64,000 nucleotides of DNA from Equus caballus (lineage: Eukaryota; Chordata; Mammalia; Perissodactyla; Equidae), in contig NC_091695.1 in NCBI RefSeq assembly GCF_041296265.1, forward strand, positions 39,265,001 through 39,329,000, given 5' to 3'. The stretch's first letter is position 1. Every line of letters begins with the position of its first letter. A program made the position numbers and the translations under genes. Shown here piece by piece: positions 22,206 to 34,430 of this stretch. Below the pieces are notes generated by a model, which saw only the letters and a program-made list of their open reading frames with translations, was not told the DNA's origin and did not search any database.

Positions 22206-24751
22206 TGCACGTCTCCGTGTTGAAGGCACAAGAGGGAGGCCTTTCAATGTTGGGTTTTCTTGTTCAAGTCTACACACGCGTGACTCTGGGGAATACAGAG
22301 GATCTTGGGTAAGCTGTGCTGCTTTCACGCTGGCCTGGGCCATTAGGATGAGCTTTTCCTTTGTTCCTGCCACCCTGCTGTGTCCATCACGTATACCTGT
22401 GGGCCTAGCTGACTCCCGTGTTCCTGACCTGATCCCAGGGCAGGGGTTGATAAGTAAGGTTACTTGAGGACAGAGTGCTTCCAGGGTCCACCTGTAGGTA
22501 AGCCGTGCAAAGAGGCTTAGGGTACCCAGGAGTATTTTCACATCTCCGTCCTTGAGCTGTAGAGTGAGGGCCTCTGTGTGTATCCTCCCCCAAGCCAGCT
22601 GTTTGACAGAGAGGGCCTCCTGGACACACGACATGACCACTTAGTGACATGGCCCAGAGGTCATGCAGAGAATGGCCCCACGAGTGTCATTTGAGACAGT
22701 TCATTGGGTCAGTAAGCTTAAAAATAGCACTCTGTGTGATATTCTCCAAGTTGTGATATAGGAATTGTGTACATCCTGTTCTTGCTCCTGCCATCTCTCT
22801 TTGGATGTTCCTTCTCTGGTTCCAAGGGTCCCCAGACAGGCACTTCCATCCTGGCCCTTGGGATAGCCTTACCCGGTGGCAGGGCTGTCTCTCTCCCCTG
22901 CCCAGAAGCCTGTAGAGCGCTGGCTTCTCTAACTTGCCTTGTGGAACAGTTAGGCAAAAAGTGTTAGTCAAGGCTCAGAGCTTCTCAGACTCTAACACCT
23001 GCTCCTTAAATCCCTAAACCCCACACGCTGTGAGTTCCAGGCCAGAGCCCTCAAGCCTGCCTCAGCACATCTGAGGGCTGGGAGCCACTATTTCTGGCTA
23101 GTTGTGGGCAGTCACCTGGTCACTGTGCAAAGAGCAACTGTTTGCAGGAAGACAAGCCACTCGATTCTTAGCACCCGGGGCATGGCAGTGAATTGGCATG
23201 GCTCCTGCCAGGCCCCCGAACCAAAACCATACCCCGTTTTGGCTCCTCCTGGCTCTGGGTGAGCCCTGACCCGGAGTTACTGGAGCTTCAAGGGCAGGGC
23301 CTGGCCACAGATGGGGGAGCGGCCAGGGAGCCTGCCCTAGGCCCAGCCTTCCCCTGGCTCCGGCTCGGAGGGTGTGAGCGCCTTGTACCTGGCTCTGGCC
23401 TGTGAGAAGAGCAGGAGAAAGCCTCAGCCAGAGCCTGAGGGTGGGAGGGACCCAGGGGACCCTGAAGCCCTGCCTGGGGATTTGGATTCTAATGTCTACT
23501 GGCTCCTCCTCCATGCACACAGTGTGAGTACGACACATGGGTGCCAGGTTGTGAGCCATCTTCAAGGCCCCTCAGGGAGCCTGCCCAGGTCCCCACTCAG
23601 AGGTCTGGCAGCAGTGGGGGGTGGGGGTGGGGGGGTGGTTCTGGGCCAGCAGCAGCTCCCAGCTCATCCTGCTAGAAAGTATCAACTGAGACCAGATGTT
23701 TACCTCTGGGCTTGGCGCATGGCTATCCTGATGAGCAGGAAGCGGAGGTACAGCCTGTGCTGGCATCTGGCTGCAAGTCCCAGCAGGGCCCAGAAAACAG
23801 GTTGGAGGCCATGGGCGGGCCATTCTGATTCTTTCCATCCTGTTGGGCCACTGGGGGTCAGGCCACCAGCTCATGAGGTTAAGGGGTCAGCTCATGGGGC
23901 AGACCAGAGCTCAGCCTTCTCCCTCCACCCTGGGCTTCCGGCTCTGTGCTCGCTCAGGAAGCAGCCCCTGAGCACAGCAGATTTTCCCTGTGGGTTTGCT
24001 CCATTCTCTTCTGCCTCGGTGGCTCCTGGGGCTGACCCCTGCATTGACCCAGGACCCTCCCGGGAGGGCCTGGCAACTTCTGGATACTCCAGCTATTTTG
24101 TCCACTGGTCACGATGCCTAGGGCCTGTGAGTTTTTAGAGGATCTAAAAAAATGTCATGGATTTACTGGCTCCAAAATATAAAGAGAAAATCTCAAAATA
24201 GTAATTAATAAATATTTATCTAGGTAATGTTACTGCAAACAGATTATTGCAACTCATTTCAACCATGATATAGTTATATGTAGATACAATAAAGTTTAAA
24301 TCGTAGGAACCAAATCATAATTCTTCCTAGGATCAGAATTATTAAATTTATACAAGCCCCTTCAAAAGTTTACAGCCAAAATTACATTCATTATGAGAAG
24401 TTTATCTATTTGAATGTGTTTGATATAATATGGAGTGGGAACATCAAAACTAAGATTAGCGCCTCGTGTCCTGCTCACCCAATACCCGCAGCTACGGCCA
24501 TACCAGAGCACAGCCACCCGCAGAACAGGCAGCGTGGATCAGAGGGAAGAAATACTCCAGCTTTCCTCTCGTCCCATCCTCCGATCTATAGCCAGAACCT
24601 TCCACGGGCTAACCAACTGGCGTCCAGCCAGCAAGGGGGCCCAGGTTTCCTGGTCCTTAGAGGTCGGCCTCCTGAGGCGCAAAACAGATCAGAGACAGGT
24701 GCAGAATGGATGGTTGGGTGAGTTCGAATATAGAATAACCAGCACATAACA

Positions 24752-25057
24752 GTATCGTTCTATATATTCAGCTCTGGATCTCGCTTTTCCCACTTAATAC
24801 TATGTCTTGGATAGCTTTCAACTTTGGCACCTGTAGATACACTTGATTTTTCTCATGCTACACAATATCCCTTTGCAGGATGCAATCTCATCTTATATAA
24901 TATAATGTAACCAGTACCATATTGACGGACACCTGAATTGTTTCTAGTTTTTGTCCTATTACAAATCACACAGTGACCTACACACCTCCTTCTGTCCTGG
25001 GGGTTCTTTCTGTGGGAGAGACCCCTGGATTTAGACATGCTGCCATTGGTATTGACT
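24752..25057 (-). mobile_element. Old L1-type LINE fragment (copy B)
   Basis: Duplicate of 2395-2700. Confidence 0.5.
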
Positions 25058-26224
25058 TTCCCAAGCTCATCCGTTGCCACTGCAGACGGGTTGTTGATGG
25101 TGAATGTCAGGGCTGGGAGGCAGGAGGGTGTCAGGGGTGGGATTGTCACCTGTTCTGATTTCCCACAGGGATCTTGGTCATTTTTCCAGTGCAAATTGGC
25201 CCTCAGCCCATAGATAGGACAGTAGCTGGTGTACTGAGAGTCAGCAGAGATGTTAATGTGGGCTGCTGAGAGGCATCCTGGGGGCACACATCACCCACCC
25301 CCAGCTGTGGGTTGTACCCAGACACAAAGTGACCTGGCTTTTGCTGTTTGGAGGGTTTCAGGGAGGGGTGGGGGTGCGGCAGGCTTGACCTGCTGAGGAT
25401 CTGAGCACTTTCTTGGCTCCCCACCAGGCAGGGCAGACTGAGCTGAAACTTGGGAGTGGGCGGGTGGAGCGGGGCCGGGAGCTGGGGATGTGCCTCTGGA
25501 GTCCGGGGCACCCAGCAGAACCAGCAGGTTCTTTGCTCTGGGGTAAGCTCCCTCCGAGGGGTGGGGACACTCAAGTTGATGGAAGTCCCTGTTCTGCAGG
25601 CTGGAAACTGGTTCCCCTCCGTTTCACAGGCCGGCCCTGCGGATTTGGGCAGCAGATTTCAGGGTTGACAGCACATGACACGATGCACTTCTTGACCTTC
25701 CTCAGGAAGCTTGCTCACTTTCTTGCTTAATTCTGCAGGTTCTTTGTTCGGTAGCGAGGCACCCGTGTCCTGCCCTCCCTTTCTGCCCTCTCCCACCTTC
25801 CCTGTCCTGTGCTTGTTCCCACCCGTAGGCTTGGTAGGTCACCGCTGGGGCCCCTCTGCCCCAGCACCCTCAGGGTGCTTTGCACTGGGCTCTCAGCCGT
25901 CATGGGGCACATGAGCCGACATGGTCAGCAGACGTGGGTCAGGGCCCCGCTCTGATGCTGGCCCGCCCAGCGGCTCTGCAGGGCTGCAACTGTCCTGCGC
26001 GCACAGGGAGCAGGGAGGGGAGACAGCTGCAGGCTCCTTCTGGCTCTTGGTCTGAGGCCCAGTAATACTTCACCCAGAGGAGCCTGGTGAGCCCCTGGCC
26101 CTGCGTCTCCCACCCAACGGCCTACGCTGTCCCCTCTTATCACCACCTCACCTTCGGTCCATCAGGGTGATTCAGGGTCCTCGAAGACAGGCGCTTAGGA
26201 AATGAAATAGAATTTCCCTTTATC

Positions 26225-26443
26225 TGTCAATTTCTCTGGCATCTATCTATCATCTATCTATCTATCAGGTATCCAGCTTTTTCTATCTATTTTTATAACT
26301 AAAGTAGTTATATTTTATATTAATATATATTTTGTATCTAATATATATTATGTAATGTATATTTATCACATATACATATATAAATATATAAAGATCGTAT
26401 ATTACATAGGATACATAATATACACTATAATGTTTATATTATA
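26225..26443. repeat. TCTA microsatellite grading into AT-rich repeat (copy B)
   Basis: Duplicate of 3868-4086. Confidence 0.85.
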
Positions 26444-26702
26444 GGGGGCCGGCCTGGTGGCATAGTAGTTAAGTTCGTGTGCTCCTCTTCGGTGGCCCGG
26501 GGTTCGCTGGTCAGATCCTGGGTGTGGACCTACACACCTCTCATCAAGCCATGCTGTGGTGGTGTCCCACATAGAAGAACTAGAAGGGCTTACAACGAGG
26601 ATATGCAACTATGTACTAGGGCTTTGGGGAGAAAGAAAAAAGGAAGATTGGCAACAGATGTTAGCTCAGGGCCAATCTTCCTCACCAAGAAAAAAAAAAG
26701 CA
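26444..26702 (+). mobile_element. ERE SINE (copy B)
   Basis: Duplicate of the element at 4087, inherited through the segmental duplication. Confidence 0.95.
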
Positions 26703-27414
26703 TAACAAAAAGAACCTGGTGTTATGATGCATTAGAAAAAAGTTTATATTATAACTAAAATAAAATGTAATTTCAGTCTCAAGCCTTCATTCTGCTAAAG
26801 GGATAGAAACTTAGTCTCTGTCATCTTGGGGACCCCCTCTCCAGGGTTGTGCCTATCTTTCAGGGGGCTTGTGCGGAACCAAGGAGTTGGCAGGATTTGT
26901 GTGGGTGAGGGCATCTGGTACTTGATATCTATCACCTGTCACCAGCCTGTCCCTTGTTTGCCATCAGTCTGTGTGGGCCGCTCCTGAGCGGTCCCTCGGC
27001 ATCATCCACAGGCCTCCAGTTCACTGGCTTTCTCTGCCACCTCGGGGCCACTCCTGGGTGCACAGGAATCCTGCTGCTGCTCCCACACTGTGACGGGGCC
27101 TGGAAGTTCTGCAGTGACACCTCCGAAGGCCTGTATCATGCTCCCATTTCTTCTTGAAGGGTTCTGCCCTCTGCTCCCAGATTCTTCAAACCCATCTGGG
27201 GACTGCCACCTCACTAAGGCTTGGTCTCTCCAGTGGCTTACCTGGGGGATTTGATGCCTGGAGAAGATAATTTTTTACTGCTTCCCTACTCTAGACAACA
27301 AAAATTATTCTCAGTAATAGCTGTGAAATAAAATGAACAAAAATAAAGGTCAGAAAAGAAAGGCAGACGGTGATCATTTATTTATATATTCATGAAGATC
27401 ATTCCTTTTATTGA

Positions 27415-27450
27415 AATACACACACACACGTGTGTGTGTATATATATAAA
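27415..27450. repeat. CA/TG and TA microsatellite (copy B)
   Basis: Shorter allele of the repeat at 5058. Confidence 0.9.
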
Positions 27451-28325
27451 ACCATGCCAGTAAAAATAAAGATATTAGAGCACACACAAATAGTCACACA
27501 TTAAAACACAACTATTTATTAATAGTTTGTAGATTTACCTAATGAAATTTGATACTTTGCTTATAGTCTGATATATTAATGTTTCATGTAAATAATTATC
27601 GAACTAAATTCATCAATAAGTGAATTTTAGTAAACCAAAATGTTTGGCAAGGTAAAATTTAAGCAATTGCTGAATTGTACCACTGATATAATGTTTTATT
27701 TTTTTGATTTGTCCTTTAGTTCTAAAACAATCAACTGAAAAAGAATACGTTTGAACTTCAAAGATACTAAAATTCTGTAAAAGATTTTATGTACGAACTA
27801 AAATTTTCACTTTTCCAATAAAAATATTACACCTTATACTCTTTTACTATTTACAATTTTAAAACTCAAATAAAACCTCCAAGTGGCCTCACAGGATGAC
27901 AGAAGCGCAGCAACTCAAGTTCTGTTTCGTGGTCTTTACAAACACAGTGCTTTCATTGTTTACTTTGAATTTACGGTTTGAACGCAGGAACAAGTAGCTC
28001 ACAGGAGCCAAGTCTGAAGCCTGTTCCAAGAATTCTGCACCTTTGTGAACCGACTCTTGACACAAACGTGGCAGAGACCAACTGAGTGACTGGGAGTTCT
28101 CAGAAATACTGTCCACACAGAATATAATGTTTATTAAAAGACAAGCCATAAACGTGCTCATTTGGAGCTTACATCTATGTTATGAAAACTCAACTGTAAC
28201 CACAGCAAATACGTAAAACTCTGGGGAGTTTGTAGGTTGGAGTATTTTGTCACTGACGTTTAGAATTGCTGGCACCTGGTGATAGTAAAAAGCATACTGA
28301 CTTTTAGTCAGTCTTAATCATTGTT

Positions 28326-28566
28326 TTTATTTATTTTTTTGGTGAGGAAGATTGGCCCTGAGCAAACATCTGTTGCCATTCTTCCTCTTTTTGTTAGAGG
28401 AAGATTGTCACTGAGCTAATATCTGTGGCAATCTTCCTCTATTTATGTGGGATGCCGCCACTGTGTGGCTTGACGAGCAGTGCTATGTCCCGGTCCGGGG
28501 TACGAACCTGCGAACCCCAGGCTGCTGAAGCTTGGGGACTCAAGCACTGCACCACCGGGCCGGCCC
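28326..28566 (-). mobile_element. ERE SINE, minus strand (copy B)
   Basis: Duplicate of 5966-6217. Confidence 0.95.
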
Positions 28567-29774
28567 TTAACCATTGTTTTTAAATCCTTTTACTGCCTGT
28601 TCCTGGAGCGGGCGGCAGGCAGGCTGCTGGTTTCTGCGGGGACCACCAACCTGAGGTAATACTTGCTTTTCACATTCCGGCCTCCCTGAGAATCCTTTCC
28701 TAGGCCAGGGGTGCGGTGGGGGCTCTGGAAGTCTGGCTGTTAGATGAAACGAGCGCCTGGAGGTCTTTCCATTCCTGGGAAGGTCTAGGATTCTGAACTG
28801 CATAAGCCAGGAAAAGACGCCCTCTTTCTCTGCCTTCCCAGGGCTGCCTGAATCAGAGGCAGAGCCAAGAGAGGAAAGAAAAATAAGAGAGAAGTAATAG
28901 GTTACTGTTTCAAAAACTTCGCATGGCAAGTGGACGGCTTGGGAGGAATCTCCTCTGCTTGTGCCCCTGGGAGCTGGACAGGCGCAGGGCGGCTGCACCC
29001 TACCGTGGTGGCGAGACCCAGGTGAGGTCCTTGCTGTCTCTTTAGCCCCAGACAGCCGGGAAGAGGCCAGGCTGCCCAGGCCTGAGATGGCCGGGTGGTT
29101 CTTGGGAGCTGCCTTCGGCTTGCCCTAAATCTGAACTCCGGGGAATTCTACTTCTATCCTCTGGAAGGGCCAGGAGGAGCATCAGCTCCACCCTCTGAGC
29201 TCTGGAGACGGGGTCTCAGGCCCAGAGAGATGCTGTAGTTAGCAGAGGTGGCCTAACATGTTAGGGGCAGAGGAAGCACTTGAACCCGGCCCTGCGGCGC
29301 TCTGCCCACGAGCCTTCCCGCTGTGCTGAAGCGGAGAGCACAGCCTGGCTCCTGCTGTTTATTGCTCATCTCTAAACACACCCAATATTGTATGAGCAAA
29401 CACGGTTAAATGCATGTGTACTCTGAATTTCATGGGCCCTTGGCGCTTGTAAAAATGCTGAAAAACAACCACTCCTGGCTGTAATTCACTTTTCTCTAAA
29501 ATCACTGGTGGCTCTTTTCTGGGTGGGTTCAGAAGGCCAGGAGATAAGATAACTAGAGACCACGCGTCCCTCAGTCCCAGAGGCTGGAGATGGAGATGCC
29601 CTGGCCAGGCAGGGACAACTGTGAGCAGCCTGTCCCCAGTGGCCCCGGAGAGGCCTGTGACAGACAGGTGGCCTGACCTGAAGGGACAGAAAGTGTGGGG
29701 GTTGCGTTCTTGGGGCTCTGGCTCAGCATGGGGTTCATGTCCAAGGTTAGGGTCCACGTTGCCCCCCTGAGGTC

Positions 29775-30350
29775 CATTCTCCCCAGAGCAGCCAGAATGA
29801 CCTTTTAAAAATGTAAATCAGATTACGTCATTTCTCTGTTAAACCTTTCTTGGCTTCCCACAACACTTAGAATAAAATCCAAAAATTTTACCAGGTCCTT
29901 GCGACCCGGCGTGACCTGTCTTCAACCTTCTCTCAGGTCCCACCCTGTGTCACTCCCCTCTCACTCAGTATGCTGTCGCCTCCTTACCTGCAGGGTACAC
30001 AGAGCCCAGACCACCTCCAGGCCTTTGCTCTTGCGTGCCCTCTGCCTGGACACTCCACTGCAGATTATTTTCTGATTGCGCCTTCTCTCATCATCATACA
30101 GGTGTCGCCTCATGCATCCCCTCTGCGGATAAGCCTGCCCTGGTCACTGTGTCTCCCTCCTCAGTCAGTCCGGGTCCGGAATCTGGCTTTCTTGCCTTCA
30201 GAGCCTTTGTCACCGTCGAAATGCTCTTGTTGACATGTTTATCTGTTTATTACCTGTCTCCCCCCTAGAATGTGAGCTCCACGCTCACCTCTGGTTCTCC
30301 AGGGCCCAGCACACAGTCAGTACTTATTAAATATTTGTTGAATGAATAAA
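29775..30350 (+). mobile_element. L2 LINE 3' fragment (copy B)
   Basis: Duplicate of 8156-8732, continuous with the empty LTR site. Confidence 0.8.
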
Positions 30351-30671
30351 CAAGGCTCTGAGCCTTTCACCCTTCGGCCCCAAGCCCCTGCTCCAGCCTC
30401 ACTTCCAGGTGTGCTGGAGCATTCGTGGGAGGCTGCGTATAGCACCCAGGCCCACCCCTGGGGTCTGGCCTCAGCAATTTCTGGCCTCCCGAAATGCACT
30501 CAGCTGTCTTGCCCCATCTCCACCTGCTGAAATCCTTCTTACCTTCAAGACCAAAGGCAGCCCACAAAGTCTCCTCTCACCTCTTCAGGGACAGTATGTC
30601 ATTGACAGTGCCAACAGCAGCCATGACTCACACCTCCCCTCTGCCCGGCACCTTGCTGATGCCCTCTCTCA

Positions 30672-30803
30672 TTTAACCTTCACAAGAACCCTCTGAGGTA
30701 GGTACTATTCCTGTCCCCGTTTCAAAGATGGGGGAACTGAGGCCCGGAAAGTCGCCCAAGCTCTCCTAGTCAGCAAGTAGAGGAGTTAGGATCTAAACCC
30801 AGG
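30672..30803 (-). mobile_element. MIR SINE fragment (copy B)
   Basis: Duplicate of the MIR at 9055. Confidence 0.85.
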
Positions 30804-31153
30804 GCGGCTGACCCCAACCCATGACCTGCACCCTCTCTGCTGAGCCTGCCTCCCTCTGGCCCCACCTCGCCTCTCCCCTCACTTGCAGCACTGGTCCCTG
30901 CAGTCTGTCTGGAGCGACCCGAGATCCCGCTGACATCCCCATCTCGAGGCTCCGAGCCCTCCTCGCTGTTCCTGGAACCTTGGCACGCTGTGCATCTCCA
31001 CCACTGTTGCCGAGTGGGATTGAAAATAATTTCAGCCCTTCTCTCCCCACCTCAAGCCTCTGCCCTTTCTGGGGTGGTGGAGGAGAGGCACCCTTTCCCC
31101 CGCCCTTTATCTTTTATTTTGTTAATTATTTTTGAGAATAAAAATTGATTCCA

Positions 31154-31390
31154 GGGGTCAGATCTGTGGCTTGGTGGTGAAGTTTGGCTCCACCACTTCA
31201 GCAGCCTAGGTTTGAATCCTGGGCGTGGCCCTACACCACTCATGGTGGCCATGCTGTGGTGGTGACCCACAAAGAAAATAGAGGAAGATTGGCACAGATG
31301 TTAGCTCAGGGCAAATCTTCCTCAAGCAAAAAGAGGAAGATTGGCAATAGATATTAACTCAGGGTGACTCTTCCTCAGCAGGGAAAAAAA
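31154..31390 (+). mobile_element. Complete ERE SINE at the right edge of copy B
   Basis: Flanked by the same target duplication AAAAATTGATTCCA (about 31140-31153 and 31391-31404). It reads CATGGTGGCCATGCTGTGG in the middle and AGATGTTAGCTCAGGGCAAA near the end. Copy A keeps only its head (9526-9557). Confidence 0.95.
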
Positions 31391-31404
31391 AAAAATTGAT
31401 TCCA

Positions 31405-33850
31405 TAGAATGAGACATAAAAATTCTGAAGGGAAAGTAGATTCCGCACTGGTAAGGGACCAACAGAACTTTGGTAAAAAGAAACCAATGACTGTAGATGT
31501 CACCTTAACAGTTTTGGGTAATAACGTCCTTCTCTGTGGTCCAAACTGCTAAACAGTAAGTATTAAAATACCATCCTGACTGAAGTAAATTCCCCTCTCT
31601 TTCCTCTGGAGGGTTGGACTTTTGGTGAAAAGGTCCACAGCCTGAGGGTGGCACTTCTGGGACATTGTCCTCTCAACAGACAAGGCAGCGTTAATCTGTG
31701 GATGTTTATGGAGGCGGGACTTTTTCCTCTTAGCCTCGGGGGTCTCCTCTGTAACGGGGCCAATGGCAGCCACCAGCCTTCCTCTCAGAGGGGCCGTCAG
31801 AGTTCGGTCAGTGACGGGAGGAAGCCAAGGCTTTCCAGAGGCCTCGGTTTGAGTAGTGAGAGGAGACGGGTGTGGGGAAGGGACTGTGGCTGGCCGGCCC
31901 AGGCGCCGCGGAGGGTCTCACAACCGTGTGGGGAGGCAGACGGACCATAGCTCATGGGCAGTGCCCTAGGAGCTGCTCGGAGGAGAAGACGACTTCTGAG
32001 TGGATGCGGAGGCTTCCTGGAGGAGGCGTCTGTGAGCTGGGTTTGGCGGGGGCCGGGAGGAAGCAAGGTCAGAGCTGGAGAGGCGGGGCGCCTCCGCCTG
32101 CTGTTCTTTCATTCAGCACTCACTTGGTAAGGCCCAGTGCCGCTTCTGGAGACACGTCTAGCGGAGGAGACAGGCGCTAACTGCGATCGTGACATGTCCA
32201 TGAAGGAGAGACTCGGGCGTGTCACAGGGATTGCGGGGGTCTGGGTGCTAGAGGAAGTGCCTTTGGGCAGAGGGAAGGAAGAGTATAGGAAGCTTGGTGG
32301 CTGAGGGGCACAGGAGACCCGGGAGAAGCCAGCGTGGCCGAAGCCCATGTACTAGATGAGGCTGGGGACCTCTGGGCAGTGGCCTGTCCAGACAGAGCCC
32401 TGAGCGCTGAAGGGCTGTCTGGGTTTAACTTGGTCGCAGGACACTACTAAAGGTGAGTGGGGAGGCTGGAGCCGGGCAGTGGGAGGGGAAGGAAGTGCAG
32501 CCCGAGACTGGAGGACCGAGGAGAAGGGGTCTTGTCGGGTGGGAGAGCTGTACCAGTCGCACACTTCAATTCACTGAGTCTTCTAGAAACACCACGTTGG
32601 AGGGCGGGTTGGGAGTGGGGTGGCCTTTGGTTTCATTGTTATCTATACTCTGAGGTCATGGCTGTTATGGTTGTTAAGAGAATGCGAATGGTCCCCCGAC
32701 TGGGCTCATGGACTTGGACTCACACAGGGACACCGCCGCGCATACACACCCACGCAGGCCTGGGACGGGCGTCTGCCTCCCTTGCTTGGCCTGAGCCTGG
32801 CTCCACCCTCAGCCCGGCAAGCCCTCAGATCATCTCCTGGGAGAGCCGGCTAGAGAAATGGCCTCCAAGGGGGGATCTTGTGTGGTTGGGCTGGTGACCC
32901 GGGGCACCCTAGACGTGGACTCCTGTTCTGCCTGCCCTGTCCTCAACTCCTCACCATGCTCATCCCTGCTCCACCCTGCCCCACTCGAATTCTCACGGAG
33001 CCCTGTCTTCTCTTCCCCAACAAGGCCCTGACCTGCTGGAGCCTCAGCCCACAGAGCCTTCACCACGACCGGGAGCTGACCCCTCTCCCCCAGCAGCAAG
33101 GGTGACCCCTGACCCAGTGAGCTGGATGGTGGGGCCCTGGGGCATCCTGGTGGGCCTGGCTGTGGGCTGGGTGTTAGGACGGGGCTGTGGGCAGGGCTGG
33201 CGGTGCTTCCCAGGTCTCAGGGTGGGTTTGCCCCAGCCAGGCCCCTTTGTGACCAGAGCTGAGGCATGGGCTATACCCACTTCATCCTTAAGTGAAGGAT
33301 GCACCTGAGGATTCATGCTTTCATTTCACAAATATTTACTGGGCACAGCTATAGGCCTGGGGGACCAGCTATAAGCAAATTAGGTGTGGTCCCTGCCCTC
33401 AAGGAAGCTATGTCTTGCTTTGACGAGTATTCCAGTGGACAAGCTCCCCCAGTTGGAGCCCCACAGTCATCTCTTCCCAAGCCTTGGTTTTCCCATCTGA
33501 AAAATGGGTGTAGCACCCGGTTGGCAGGGTTGTTAGGGTTAGAGAGGGTTAGTGGTGACATGGCTGGCCTTGGACCCTCTTCGTTCTGACCCTGGAGTTA
33601 AGCAGCCTTGCGGTCTGGCCCCAGTTCTGGGGAGAGGCTTTCCTGGCCCAGGGGGCTCACAGGCCTTCCTTAGCGAGGCCCCTTCTGCCAGGAGCTGAGC
33701 TCACGGGGCGGGGCGGCCCCAGGGGCCACACATCCGTTATTCTCCCTTTCCTGGGAGCTGGTCCAGAGACAAGGGGCAGGGTGTCTGGTTTTCGTCGTGT
33801 GGCTGTCTCTAATTCCTTTGGCATCTGAGCTGCTTTTCAGAAGGAGGAAG
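31405..33850. other. Non-coding spacer between copy B and ASRGL1, part 1
   Basis: GC-rich. 33325-33420 carries the TTCACAAATATTTACTGGGC type of old repeat and 33470-33555 a MIR-like scrap. Open frames here have no familiar motif. Confidence 0.4.
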
Positions 33851-33859
33851 ATGTGACTC

Positions 33860-34055
33860 AGCTCAGCACTGAGGGTGCAACCTGGCAGCGCTGGATTCGA
33901 AGGCCAGCTGGGCCACTTGCTAGTTGGTGGCCTGGGCAAGGTACCCATCACCTCTGGGCAGCAGTGGCCCCATTTGGAAAATGGGAATAGTTATTTCTGC
34001 CCTGCCTATTCCACAAAGTAGAAATAGACGTGACAGTGCTTCGTAAATCATAAAA
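33860..34055 (+). mobile_element. MIR SINE
   Basis: CAGCGCTGGATTCGAAGGCC, CACTTGCTAGTTGGTGGCC, TTTGGAAAATGGGAATAG, CAGTGCTTCGTAAATC. Confidence 0.75.
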
Positions 34056-34284
34056 TATGAAGCTGGGGTTCTCCTTTGTGTTGGCCTTGTTATGGGTGGG
34101 CCTCTGCCGGGGGACCTTGCCTCACGCAGGAACAGCCAGGCCCCTGGGGGCTAAGCACCTGGCCACACGTCCAAAATGGTCGGAGCGACTTTTGGGTCCA
34201 TGGAATAGAGGCCCATTTTAGGAGCTGCCAGCTGGGGACCCTGGAGGAAGGGTTCACTCTGGTGGGTGTGGCTTGGGAACAAAA

Positions 34285-34430
34285 TAACATAGTAATAATA
34301 ACTGATGCTTACTCAGCGTTTCCTATGTGCCAGGCACACTTCCAAGAATTTTCTGTGTATTAACTAACTGATTCTCACAACAACCCTGAGAGAGGTTACA
34401 AGTATTCCCCTTAAATACCTTTAACGGCAG
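34285..34430 (-). mobile_element. MIR SINE, minus
   Basis: TAATAACTGATGCTTACTCA, CCTATGTGCCAGGCACACTT, ACTGATTCTCACAACAACCC: MIR complement. Confidence 0.8.

Larger units (their letters stand above)
22369..31179. repeat. Segmental duplication copy B
   Basis: Partner of 1-9559, same orientation, offset 22,368 at the start. It lies between SCGB1A1 (5' side of that gene) and ASRGL1. Homology may extend left of 22369, since the partner sequence would be outside the window. On the right it stops inside an ERE SINE that is complete here (31154-31390). It contains no recognised gene. Confidence 0.97.

Noticed and set aside
23374-24138. 254-codon plus-strand open frame in copy B
   Set aside because: The partner in copy A is split by the G-tract length change, and the encoded protein has no family features; chance frame in GC-rich DNA.
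32457-32897. Possible additional secretoglobin or other gene between copy B and ASRGL1
   Set aside because: No signal peptide, cysteine pattern or splice structure; human has no gene in the matching interval.
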